DNA from: Hordeum vulgare subsp. vulgare
Lineage: Eukaryota > Streptophyta > Magnoliopsida > Poales > Poaceae
Direction: 5' to 3'
DNA length: 64,000 bases
Assembly: GCF_904849725.1 (NCBI RefSeq)
Contig: NC_058521.1
Coordinates: forward strand, 347,184,638-347,248,637
Shown here in pieces: positions 48,214 through 58,963 of the stretch. Numbering within the stretch: the stretch's first letter is position 1; each line of letters begins with the position of its first letter. Made by a program: the position numbers and the translations under genes. Under the pieces are notes generated by a model. It saw only the letters and a list, made by a program, of their open reading frames with translations, made no database searches and was not told the DNA's origin.

Positions 48214-50738
48214 TCTCTGTGGGGACCTCGACTTGTAGGTCAAGATCACCGAATGCACATGTACACTGATCCCAGAGATCAATGCTCACTAAACACACAG
48301 ATACTGAATAACAAGAGTCTTACATCCAAAAATAACATGTGATACAGATAGGTCCATAATGGCCAAGTCATTACATAAATACGGCTTAGCAAGCCGACAT
48401 ACCAGCATACTACTAGTTTGCGGATAACTTGGAGGACAACGTGAACCCATGCCACATGCCTTAACCTACAAGCCTTCTAACTAGGAAGCGTCCTAGATCG
48501 CGTGTCCGTCTCTGATGACGAAATCTTCTCCGTACTTCAGTTCTTCCATGCCTGGCCAATAAAATAACTAGTGAGAAGCCAATGAGTACATAAATTGTAC
48601 TTGCAAGCAACCCATGATGCGGACAATGCAAAGTGAACCATGATATGATTATAGGATATAGCTTTTGCGGAAAGAAAGTTTTTCTCTAAATGGAGTAACA
48701 TGGTCAAATGCTTGTATGGTCATGCATCATAAGGTAAATGGTAGCCACTTGAACAAGTTACAGATATCAACATTTCTTCCGAGGGCTAACCACCTCCTGT
48801 TCACCCTCCATGCCAAGTCACCCGACTTGACTCAAGTAACCTCTTCCTCGTATACACCTTTCTCACACACACTCACACACACACTTGGCTTATGCCGAAA
48901 CCACTAGACGTAGTTTAAGGAGCACCACCCAACTGTGCTTGACCGTGGACATGACTATTCGAATAATCTTACACTCCACAGAGGTTGCATGCTGTACCCA
49001 AGAGATACGGGAAACTCTTGTGTCATCCACGACTCGCTGTATGTATCAGACCCGTGGTAAGTACCCGATCAATGCCTTTCCCCTTATATTACTAGACAAA
49101 GAGTCCACACGATTGGTGCCCAGCCCGCATGATGTACATCTTACGAGCCTAGCTCTAGATCGTATGGTCCATGTGGGGACCAACGGTGTGCCCGAAACCT
49201 GTAAAAATAGCATAGTCGTACTACCTGGCACGGCCCCATCCCGAGAATGACCATGTCACTCCCGTCACTAGTAATGCGGGATCTTTGATAGCATCGACCA
49301 GAGTAATCAACAAAGCCCCGTCCCATAAGTGGTATCATGGTTGTACATGTTAGGTTGGGACGGTCGACAAATCTTTAATCTAATCCCGTTTTTGAAACCG
49401 CACACACCAAACCTTTTCTGGTACGCACTTCATTCTCAAGTGGTCATCTATCTCAACACCATCATCCTCAGGCATTAGTTTCACCCGACGTTGTTTTGGA
49501 AAAACATTTGTTATTACCTCCATGTTACTGTCACCATGCATATGCTCACCTTATGCATAGCACTACTTTTTAACTTATCAAATTTTATGAGCGTGACCCT
49601 CATAGATGGTAGGATCATGCTCTCATGCAAGTTTTATCAAGAACCGTTAGGAACACCCTACCGAGGGGTTTACCTAGTCCACCATGACCACATGCATCAT
49701 AATGAAATATTAAACATGGCATGCATAAAATATATTTTTCTCAGGCATGGTCAGGCTGCTTGCCTTAGTCAGCAAATTCTCCTCGGTCTTCGATGTCTTC
49801 GGGTCCAAGTCCTTCGTCAATCACGTGATCTATCATCGCGATAATAATATGAAATAATAAGAATCACAGCAAAAACAAGGCACACAATCCACTTCTAAAA
49901 TGTTATCCTATTCTGTACAATACCAATTTCATTTCTAAAAATATTTGTTTATGATTTTGGAGTGAAAAAGATTTTTCAAACCCTTTTAAAATAGACCTAC
50001 ATACAAAAGTTTATGTAAAATTATAGAGATACTTTTATTAAATTCCTCACATCTAAACAAGAATTATGGTGGAAACATTATTTGCAATTGATGCATCTAT
50101 AGCCGTGTGGATTTTATTTAAATAAAATACAAAAAAGGAAAAACAAAGAGGCCCAACGACCAGGCTAGAGCCAGCTAGCACCCGGGCTAGCCTAACTAAC
50201 CGGCCAGCCAACCAACCCACATACGCGCGCGCCGTCAGGTTTGAACATGATGCGCGGGGCCCTGCGGCTAGTGACTGGAAGGGGGAGGAGAGAGAGAGAC
50301 AAACACTAACAAGTGGGGAAACCCTGTTAGGTCGTCTTCTACCTCGAGATAGAGAGAGGGGAGAGCTCATCGGCGGCAACACATGCAACGGCGAGGAAGG
50401 GCAAGTTCAGGTGGTGGTCGAAGGGGAGGTTGAGATGGTTGGAGTCGCCGACGACATGCTGGCCGCGGCGGAAGCTTTCAGGAGGTGCATGGCAACGATT
50501 CTCTCAGAGGGGAAACGGTCGGGGGAGAGGCGGAGGTGAAGCAGCAAACGACTACAGTCATGATGGGGGCCAAATGAGCATCCGAGCAGGCCTGTGTGCC
50601 GAGATCGACCGAGCTGCGACGCAGTGGAGCCTCGGTCGATCTCGAGCACTGGTGCTCGGATAGCTCGACTGGGGGCTCGAGGAGGTGATTGGAGGTGTGG
50701 GTGAGGTCGAAGGGGATCGGATAGGATCCGGGGAGGCC

Positions 50739-50746
50739 TATTTATA
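50739..50746 (-). promoter_or_regulatory. TATA box of the element G 5' LTR
   Basis: Minus-strand TATAAATA, same place and octamer as 6837-6844 in element A. It is the only intact TATA among the two G LTRs. Confidence 0.72.
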
Positions 50747-51109
50747 ACAGTGCCACGGTCCATCGAGTGGTGGTGCGAAGGTGAGGTTGCAACAACGGCT
50801 AGCCAGGGAGAGAAGGTCCAGGGGCGTGTCTGGGGTCTTCGTGGGCGATGCCTACATCAACTGAATGGGTCAAAGAGGAGTGGGCCGCACCTTTTACGCG
50901 TCGCAGTGGCAAGCTCCTCCTGACGGGCTCGAGTGAGCGTGGGCACGCATCACCAGGGCAGGATAAAGGGGAGAAAGGAGGGGCATGTGCCACACTAGAA
51001 CCGACCGTTGATTCAGAAGCTGCTGGACAAGCTGTGGGGGCGAAGCTTGGCCAGTGCTGGCCTCCCTTCATGTAGGCACGCTCTATGGCACGTCCAAAGC
51101 GCCGTTTTG

Positions 51110-51125
51110 GCATGCCATGGCATGC
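51110..51125. promoter_or_regulatory. 16 bp palindrome in the G 5' LTR U3
   Basis: GCATGCCATGGCATGC, identical to 41084-41099. It lies upstream of the TATA box in the U3 part of the LTR. Confidence 0.5.
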
Positions 51126-52481
51126 TGGCGCGCTTTTGTGTGTCTACGGCGTATCTCGTAGCACCTGGGGGTTAGGGAGATGCTCTCAGGAGGTTTTGGC
51201 GTTGAGGGGAATAGTGTTGGTCAAAGAGAGAGGGAAGAACATGGCCTGCCAGAGTGAATTCAAAATGTAAATTGAAGATTTTGTCCCGCTCCCTTTCAAT
51301 TGGAGTTGAATCCCTCGGCTGCAGGTGTGGGGCTACACAGGGAACCTGTGATAGCGATTAGGAGTGAAGGAGTGGGGTGGAAGGGGTGTTTGTGGCTGAT
51401 TTGGAAAGTCAGCACAAGGTGTTTGATGTTTGTTTGGAGAAGTTAATCTTCTCCAAATGCAGTGAAACTTGACACGACTAGATGAGAGATAGAAATAACA
51501 TGGTTTACCAAGTTTCAGCTTATTTGAGCTAGTTTGACAATGTAGACTTGAAAAAACCAAAAAATGGGCAGAATAGCTATCATGTGGGCAAGTGTGATCA
51601 AATCAACACCCACAAATGCAAAAGTTGGCATGCCCTCCTCATTTTGGGTTTTGAAAACCCCTGCAAAGATTGAAATCAAATGGAAAAACTTATCAATGTA
51701 GAGTTTTTCCAACTTCTCTATAGATAGAAAGGTTTTCTGGATTATTAGGTGAACCAAACCATCTTGGATGGGGATGAAACTTGCTATTTTCATCACATAT
51801 AATATGTGGGACATGCTGGAATTTTCTTAGAATTTATTTAGAATATTTCCTTTGGAAATATTTCAAAATATCAGAATAGACAGAAATGGTTTTTAAGTGA
51901 TTTGCCCAATATTTTGAATATGACCATGAGTTGAAACTCACATATAGGGAAAATATATGTCCTCTGAGTTTCCTTAATTTTCTTAGAATTTTCTAAGGTA
52001 GAAAAATAATTTTCCCCTATGAAATACCATTCCTCGCATCACAAAAGGTCAGTTAAGTAATATAGTGAAATAAATTTTTAAAGTAATTATAATTGGTTTT
52101 TGAGAAGTTATTTTAATAAAAGAAACAAGAGAAAACCTTTGGGGCCATATATTTCCCTTAGATTAGGGACTTGTAGAACAAATCCCAACCGAGGGGTTTT
52201 GGAAATTAAAAATAAGAAAGAGGGTTTTTGGTGGATTAATATTTTATAAAAATTGGTTTCTCGTGTTATACCCATGGCATGATCATTGTGAAGGGCTTTG
52301 AAGTCAAGGTGCAAGTCCTCAGAGAAAAAGATGTTTTGGTGTGCTACTCACAAGCAAACATACAAGCAATGGCTATCAAGACAATCATAGCACTCACTTA
52401 AAAAGTTTTAATTGACTCCAAATTTTTGAAAAATAAAATCAGTAGTGACAACGTGATACAAACACGGGGTGTGACATTAAC

Positions 52482-53110
52482 CGGGCACTCAACAATGTTT
52501 ATCATATGCGTTAAGGTCAGAACGTGAATTTCCATGTCGTCGGGTGTGAGCCTAATCTGATTGTAGATTGTAGCCGGATGGTTTATCATGCCCATGGCTT
52601 GGATCTAGTCGAGTAGTTCGTGTAGTACCGGGGTTTCGGCGAAGTTTGTGCCGCCTATGAGTTCGGGGTTAGCCCGTGTCACTTGTGCTCTGGTAGCACT
52701 TGAGGTCACCTCAGAGGTCTAATAGAGTGAGACTAGTTTGGGCGTGTTGAACACATCGGGCCCTAAGGTTGGACTAGGGGTGAAGGTCGTCCTAGTGACA
52801 AGATCCATGGTTTCGAAAGCCGGAACATCTGGACCTACGGGTACCTTGAAAGGAGCTAAAAGTCTTGTTAACACAAGGTCTCCGTGGGAGTTAGTGGTGA
52901 ACTCTAGCTTCCCGAACCTGACTTCATGACCAGGGTTATAATTCCCGACTTGGCGAAGGGGGCCGGCCCGATTGGCGTGCAGAACGACACTTCCAAATGC
53001 AAATATTTGTTCAGGGACGAAAACATATTTGTTGAGGATCTCCTCGCTAATGACTAAGTGTGCCATCGATCCTTCTAGCGATCCAATGAGTGTAACTCTC
53101 AATGAAAGCT
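52482..53110 (-). pseudogene. Element C gag, N-terminal part (broken)
   Basis: Resumes the gag interrupted at 29264. The frame 52719-53126 starts MTPTLELSLRVTLIGSLEGS and includes LVISEEILNKYVFVPEQIF and a stretch NYNPGHEVRFGKLEF; the next frame, 52398-52595, is partly inside the G LTR and is spurious there. It ends a few bases before the 5' LTR. Stops near 52718 and 52620. Confidence 0.7.
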
Positions 53111-53120
53111 CCAATGTCGG

Positions 53121-53583
53121 TGTCAAAACCTGCAGATCTTGGGTAGGGGGTTCCGGACTGATGACCTTGGATCAATCGGTTGTAGGAGAGAAGGGGAGAC
53201 AATGTTTACCCAGGTTTCGGACCTCTTGAGGAGGTAAAACCCTACGCCATGCTCGATTATATTATTATGGATGATGATTACAGAGTTGATCTACCTCAAG
53301 ATCGTATGAGCTAAACCCTAGATGGGATAACTTGCCTACATGGACGAGTTCCCCTGGTTTATATATCCACCAGGGGATCTAGGGTTACATAGAAACGACC
53401 TCCAACTAAGGGTGGCTGGGCCGACCTAGTCGACTTTACTTGGACACCACGCCAGTGTTCTGTGCTTTCCTCCTTGAATACGGGATGACCACACAGTGCG
53501 GCCTCCAATTAGGGTGGTCCATTAGGTCGGCCTCTACGTAGCAAGTCGACTACCTGAGGACCCCTTAATCCCGGACTCCCTCA
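53121..53583 (-). repeat. 5' LTR of element C (463 bp)
   Basis: Starts TGTCAAAACC and ends GACTCCCTCA. It aligns with the LTR of F at 60387-60869, including GATCT-GGGTAGGGG, TTTACCCAGGTT and the GGACCCCTTA near the end. Beyond it, 53584 onward is SIRE-like LTR (D2), the host. A minus-strand TATA (GGATATATAAA, 53358-53368) sits within the inverted repeat CCCCTGG...CCAGGGG (53351-53376). Confidence 0.87.
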
Positions 53584-53776
53584 GACCCTTCGTGGGTTGA
53601 GCCCTCCGTGGACTCCCGTGGCCGTTAGCCTTTGTGGGTTGAACTATCCATCAACGTGGGTTTACGATAGCACAACCTATCGGAACCACACCAAAAATCA
53701 CCTTGTTATCTTTGGGTTTGTCTTTCCTAACTCTACACCTTAATTTCATGTGCATGTCTTTACTTTCTGTTGCTAT
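53584..53776 (+). repeat. D2: SIRE-like copia LTR fragment, left part
   Basis: Homologous to about 40448-40640 of the D 3' LTR (CCTTCGTGGGTTGAGCCC, then CACAACCTATCGGAACC). It is cut on the left by element C and on the right by the Sukkula LTR, and continues at 58503. Confidence 0.8.
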
Positions 53777-53897
53777 TGTCACGCCCAAGATGCGACCCTA
53801 TCCTCAATTTGGCACGAAGGCCTCGTCAGGGATAGAAGCGCATCTCGTCGTGTCACAAGAATGGATATCATTACAAGTACATGTATTGAAAAGAAGA

Positions 53898-53915
53898 GAT
53901 ATATATATATATATA
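53898..53915. repeat. (AT)n microsatellite in the Sukkula LTR
   Basis: A run of alternating A and T, about 18 bases. Confidence 0.9.
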
Positions 53916-56900
53916 GAATTGGCTTACACTCGCCACAAGCTACATCAGAGTCACAACAGTACAGTACATAATCATCATGAAGAAGTGCACGGTCCGACTA
54001 CGGACGAAAACAAACGAGAAAAGAAGAACGACATCCATCCTTGTTATCCCAGGCTGCCGGCCTGGAACCCATCCTAGATCGATGAAGAAGAAGAAGAAGC
54101 AACTCAAATGAACAATCAACGCGCTCGCGTCAAGTACCCTTTACATGTACCTGCAACTGGTGTTGTAGTAATCTGTGAGCCACAGGGGACTTAGCAATCT
54201 CATTTCCAAAGGTATCAAGACTAGCAAAGCTTAATGGGTGAGGCATGGTTAAGTGGTGAGGTTGCAGCAGCGGCTAAGCATGTATTTGGTGGCTACACTT
54301 ACGAGTACAAGAACTAAGAGGGGGAAGATCTACGCATAGCGGACGTGAACTACTGATGATCAATTGAATGATCCTGAACACCTATCTACGTCAGACATAA
54401 CCCCACCGTGTCCTCGATCGAAGAAGGAACTCACGAAAGAGACACTCACGGTTAGGCACCCAGTTGGCACGTCTCAATTAAGTTACCTTCATGTTATCTA
54501 GAACCAGTGTTAAACAAAGTTTCCATTTTGCCACATAACTGCGGGCATGGCTTTCCGAAAGATTTAACCCTGCAGGCGTGCTCCAACTAGTCCATCACAA
54601 ATTACCACAAGCCTCATAGAAATCCTCAATCACGAGGCTCGCGATCTCATCGGATTCCCTAGTGGAAAGCCTCAACTCTGAGATTACCCAAAGCATCACT
54701 GGAATCCCGATGCACAAGATATCTCGTCAAAGGTAAAACTAATCCAGCAAGGCCGCCCGACGTGTCGACGATCCCGATAGGAGCCACGTATCTCGTTCTC
54801 AGGACACGACGGATAAGCACAGCGTACGGTGGCCTGATAGAAATCTCCCAAGTTGCCCTGGGTTGGCCCCGCAAACGGCTCTAGTTTTGGACCAGCACCA
54901 TCAGCACTGGCCCGCCTTGTATTATGTAGAATTACTCCTCGGGTAGCGCTAACTCCCTATGCATTTCAGATTAACGGAATTATTATGTTGGGAAAATGTA
55001 GAACCAATGTTGGGCCTTGCCAGACCAGCTTTAATCCAAAACGAATTATCAAGGGGGTCCCCATAACAATCCCGATCGTGTTAGGAGCGCTCAATTATGG
55101 AAGATAACACCGGTAGCCAAAACTAAGGGGGCAAAGGTGGTACAAAATACCAGGCTAGAAAGGCCGAGCCTTCCACCTTTTACCAAGTATATAGGTGCAT
55201 TAAATTAAATAGCATTTAATAGGGTGATATAACAAGGAACCCAGGTTTTCACATGGAAGCATCTGCACCTGCAACTAGCAACGCTATCAACAGGGTTAAG
55301 CAAGTAGTAACATAGCCAATCAGTGGTTTGCTAGGTTGAACAGGTTGAAGGTTTTCATGGCATTGTTGAGAGGCTGATATTTAACATGTGGTAGGCAACG
55401 AGACAAAATCGATAGAAGCGATAAAACTAGCATGGCAATGATAGTAATGGTATCTAGGGGAATGGTCATCTTGCTTGAGATCCCGCTTGGAAGAAGAATG
55501 CCTCCCTGAAGCAGACGAACCGATGTAGTCGAATGGGTCCTCACAATCCGACACGCTTGTGGAACTCTAACGAGACGAAGCAAACCGGAAACAAGAATCA
55601 AACCTATCTAGGCATTTTAAATGAGGTCGGAAATGTCATATAGCACCTCCGAGACGACCTCACATGTTAGTTTACAATTCTGTCCAGATCTGAACTAACA
55701 CATTTTAATTAGTTGTTAAACAGAAAAACAAATAGGTTCACGTGATTCGACGCGTCGTTACAAGAAATTTACACATAGAGAACATCTCCAACGGAGCTAC
55801 GATTCAAAAGATACAAGCACCGCAAGATATGATGGCATGAATGGAATATGTGTGCAAAGACGGTCACGAGCACTTCAAAACATACAATCAGCAAGATAAA
55901 ATGAAACTACATGAGATTCTAAGCAAGTTTCATGTAGGACACGATCAAAACGGAGCTACGGTTCAAAAACTACGAGCAAAACAAGATATCACTACAATTT
56001 GCCAAAATCAGCCACATAGCATTTTCTACGCCCCAGAACTACGAGCTACACAACTCAAATATATTCAACCAAGGCATGAAGCACTACAACGAACAACTGA
56101 CAACAACTAGCATGGACGCAAGGAACGCTAGGAAAAGAAGACACAACATGGCATCTCACACACTATTTGAGACTTAGTGAAAATTACACTTCATGAAAGT
56201 GCAGTTTTCGATCTGAAGCCATATTAACAGCAGCAAAACCATAAGCTACAGGACTCCAAATGGCATGAAAATACACAGCATGCTAGAGAATCACAAGGAC
56301 TACAACTTACTCCATTGCACCAACCTCAAAAGAGCTACAGAATAAAAGATAGAAGCACAACAAGACAGCAACAAAATATAACAGATTCCAGACTTAATTT
56401 CAGCACGTCCAAATCAGCACTATTTCTGGCAAATTGAGAGCAAGCAAACCACACCTAAACATGCATATCTATTGCAACCAAAAATACCAGGGGCTAGAGT
56501 AAAAATCCAAGTACAACTCCCTAGTTAACAACTTAATGAAACGACGCACGGAATAAATCCTACGAAATAGACAAGAGGGCAACATGGAAAAATATGCTCG
56601 AACTAACTTGCTCAAAAGCTAAAACTAATTGCACAGAAAAATCCCATGGATTTTCCTACCCCGAAAACATATAAAATATGTGAGGTTGCACAACAAAATT
56701 AATGCCACGGGTAAATGCGAGATAAAGACCTAAACACGGAAAAATAAACTAACGGCAAATCCCTACGCGCAAAAATACCAATGACCGCGCTAAAATACAT
56801 AGCAAGAGGATTCCTAAAACATGGGTATTTATAATACGACATTCCGGCTATACGGTCTTGCGCGAAAAATAAATACGGGACGAAACCTATTGGAACAGCA

Positions 56901-57169
56901 CGTAAACCTAGGCATATGACGTCTCAAACTACGTCAAACAATTATGCATGTTTTAAATTCGTATTCTACGCGCAAAACTACCTTAAAACCACATGCTACA
57001 CGCCGCGAACTGACTAACGGAATAAAAGTTACGGACATTTTAATATCGTCTATTTTCTGGAATTAATTATAATTTCGAAAATAAATCCTATAATGGCTAC
57101 TGGGTCGAAACTGAGGTGTAAATAGCTAAGAGGCGCCTATGCGTAATATAAAGGGGCTGGGGGATCTCA

Positions 57170-57830
57170 CCTAGCGGGCCTTGGCCCAGGAGCGGAGAGG
57201 AGCAGGCCGAGGAAGGCGGTCTGGCGGCTTGGGTTGGCGCTGGCGATGGGCCTCAGGCTGGCGCATTGGGCCTGGGGCTGCTGCTGCTGCCGTGGCCTAG
57301 AGAAGCTGCCAGCTGGGCCGGCTCGGGGCCCATGCAGCTGGCGCAGAGCGGCCCATCCGAGGGGGAGGCAAGCGATGCGCCTGGTCGCGTCGTCCTCCCC
57401 GCACGAACCATGGCAGTGCGGCAGAGAGCCGCCGGAGGAGCTCCAGGCTCGGTTGCGACGGGAACCAGCGGGGAACGGCAGCGCGGGACGGATCCGGCCA
57501 CCGGGGCTCCATTCCCGGTGGTGCTCGCTCGAGGAGGCAGTCGGACAGGGAGATCGGCGGCGGCATAACCTCGGCTGGGCGAGGTAGTTCGCGGCGGCCG
57601 ACGAATCCTTTGGCAGAGGACGGGGGCTTGCAGGGTGGTGGCTGGCGGGCAAAGAGATGCGGCAGCGGCCACCGGTGGGTGCGGAGGCGGGGCACGGGAG
57701 CTCGGGATTAGAGGAGGCGCAGGAGCACGGCACACGAGGCGGCTGCCGTGGGAGGGAGCTCGGGCAGGAGGAGGGAGGCGCCCTGGGTCGTTGGATCCAA
57801 GATCCGACGGTCCAGATCGGGTGAGCTAGG
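57170..57830. other. GC-rich leader region of the Sukkula LTR
   Basis: About 660 bases, very GC-rich, with long ORFs on both strands (57167-57733, 57234-57587). The frames show no motif and overlap in several registers, as expected where stop codons are rare. It lies downstream of the TATA-like site and is probably transcribed leader, not a gene. Confidence 0.65.
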
Positions 57831-58502
57831 CTGGATCAGATCTGGGGGAAGAGAGATGGTTGCTAGGGTTTCGGGAATTGCACGCTTTTCGAGGCAGGGT
57901 TAGGGAGACCTAAAATGGAAGGGGAGGTCTATTTAAATTAGAAAGGGGGGCTTGGTTAACCGGAATTCCGTTCCGGATCCAACCACGGGGTCGGATTCGA
58001 CTAATTCCGAACACGGGACGGACGAGTGGCTGTGAAGAGTGGTTTATCTGGAGACGAGAGGGATAACGGGCGGCGCGACAACGATTTTTAAAACACCAAC
58101 AAACATCCAACGGTAGACCGAATACGGTGCCGCTACGGTCGACCATTCGGGTACCAGATGGGCTCCGATCGCGAAGAAATTCGACAGGCCACCTAGCTAT
58201 AACTAATCACGACCGCATGCCAAGTTTCACCTTGATCAGAGAAAGTTTTCAGCACACTTTTAAAACAAGGTTTGACGATGCCGCGGGCGCGTGCGAGTGT
58301 GGTCGGACTCGGAACGAACAACGACGAGAACCGGCAACTAACAACGGATGCAAGTTTTGAAAACTGGCGGCAACGGAACGCCGATGCAATGCTGATGATG
58401 CGCATGATGCGATGATGATGCGACAAATAAAAATAACCACACGAGGAAAACGGAAATAAAGGGGAATCTTCTGGAACGTCGGCATCGGGCTGTTACAGCT
58501 TT

Positions 58503-58650
58503 ACTCGTAGATTTGCATGTGTAGGGTGTGCTTGACTTGCTATAATTACTAAACTTTGTCAACCGTTAAAATTGGGAAAATGTTAGATTTTAATTTTGTC
58601 AAGTAGTCTATGCAACCGCCCATCTAGACATCCCTTCTAGTGATCGCACA
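58503..58650 (+). repeat. D2: SIRE-like copia LTR fragment, right end
   Basis: Resumes the D2 LTR after the GCTTT duplication. GCATGTGTAGGGTGTGCTTG and CATCTAGACAT match 40652-40770 of D. It ends GATCGCACA at 58650. There is no primer-binding site behind it, so it is a 3' or solo LTR. Confidence 0.78.
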
Positions 58651-58963
58651 CCTACCCAGGTCAAACTTATTCTTGCATGTTGCATCATTCACAACTAGAT
58701 CTTGAAATGGGGAACTGATGAACTTGTGTCGGAGGAGGATGTTGTGACTCCTGATGACGTGATAAGCTCCGCCCATCGTGTCGTGGCATTCGATAACGAA
58801 GGATGGAAGAATAAAAGGTTGGAGTAGGCTCAGGCAATCTGTGATAAGAGAGGTCATACCAGGATCTGAAGAAGAAGAAGAAGAAGAGGCAAGAGCAGCA
58901 CAACAAGAAGAGGAAGAGAAAAAGGAGAGGAAGAGGAAGATGATGAACTTCCACCTAATTAGC
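58651..58963. other. Unassigned stretch with a GAA-rich tract
   Basis: Between the D2 LTR and the BARE-like LTR. 58868-58945 is a purine-rich, GAA-repeat tract. One plus-strand frame (58778-58999) gives a Glu/Lys-rich chain but crosses into the next LTR, so I do not treat it as a gene. Nothing else seen. Confidence 0.5.

Larger units (their letters stand above)
29265..52476 (-). mobile_element. Element G: full-length Tekay/Del-like chromovirus with 4.2 kb LTRs
   Basis: The left (3') LTR is 29265-31796 plus 40788-42420, interrupted by element D. The internal region is 42421-48217 and the right (5') LTR is 48218-52476. The perfect TSD TTAAC proves the boundaries. The left LTR termini are mutated (TG to TA at 29265-29266, CA to CT at 42419-42420). 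Internal order from the right: primer-binding site, ORF0, gag, PR, RT, RH, IN, chromodomain, polypurine tract. Element A is a second copy of this family. The LTRs have many differences and indels, so this is not a recent insertion. The 4.2 kb LTR is long for a chromovirus. Confidence 0.92.
48218..52476 (-). repeat. 5' LTR of element G (4259 bp)
   Basis: Starts TGTGGGGACC and ends GTGTGACA, followed by the TSD TTAAC (52477-52481). On the element strand, U3 runs from 52476 to about 50750; the TATA box is at 50739-50746, and a ~2.5 kb R-U5 with a GC-rich leader (50150-50750) follows. It includes a (CA)n run at 48865-48892. The ORFs inside it are chance frames in GC-rich DNA. Confidence 0.93.
8491..53583 (-). 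mobile_element. Element C: Tat-lineage Ty3/gypsy retrotransposon, split by A, B and G
   Basis: The surviving pieces are 8491-10629, 23724-29264 and 52477-53583. Read on the minus strand they give the 5' LTR (53121-53583), gag, protease, RT, RNase H, archaeal-type RNase H, integrase, and then the 3' region with an ORF on the plus strand. The 3' LTR is left of the window. The extra RNase H and the antisense ORF are hallmarks of the Tat lineage. It is the same family as element F, whose 3' LTR (60387-60869) is alignable with 53121-53583. C is inserted in a SIRE-like LTR (D2), and all three of its interruptions are later Tekay-type elements. Confidence 0.82.
53777..58497 (-). mobile_element. Element E: solo LTR of Sukkula (Triticeae LARD), 4.7 kb
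   Basis: The first ~28 bases from 53777 are the reverse complement of the LTR end I know from the Sukkula marker primer (TGTCACGCCCAAGATGCGAC and onward). It starts TGTCACGCCC and ends GGGCTGTTACA, with flanks GCTAT (53772-53776) and GCTTT (58498-58502), a TSD with one change. No second LTR or internal domain is present, so it is a solo LTR, presumably left by recombination between two LTRs. LARD LTRs are about 4.4-4.5 kb, in agreement. The minus strand carries a TATA-like TTTAAATA at 57930-57937 and a GC-rich leader (57170-57830). No coding capacity. Confidence 0.87.

Noticed and set aside
48198..48215. tRNA-like sequence
   Set aside because: Only the 13 bases complementary to the initiator tRNA 3' end are present; it is the primer-binding site, not a tRNA gene.
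57167..57733. Long ORFs (117-188 codons) on both strands in GC-rich DNA
   Set aside because: They overlap in several frames, have no motif, and lie within the Sukkula LTR leader. High GC makes stops rare.
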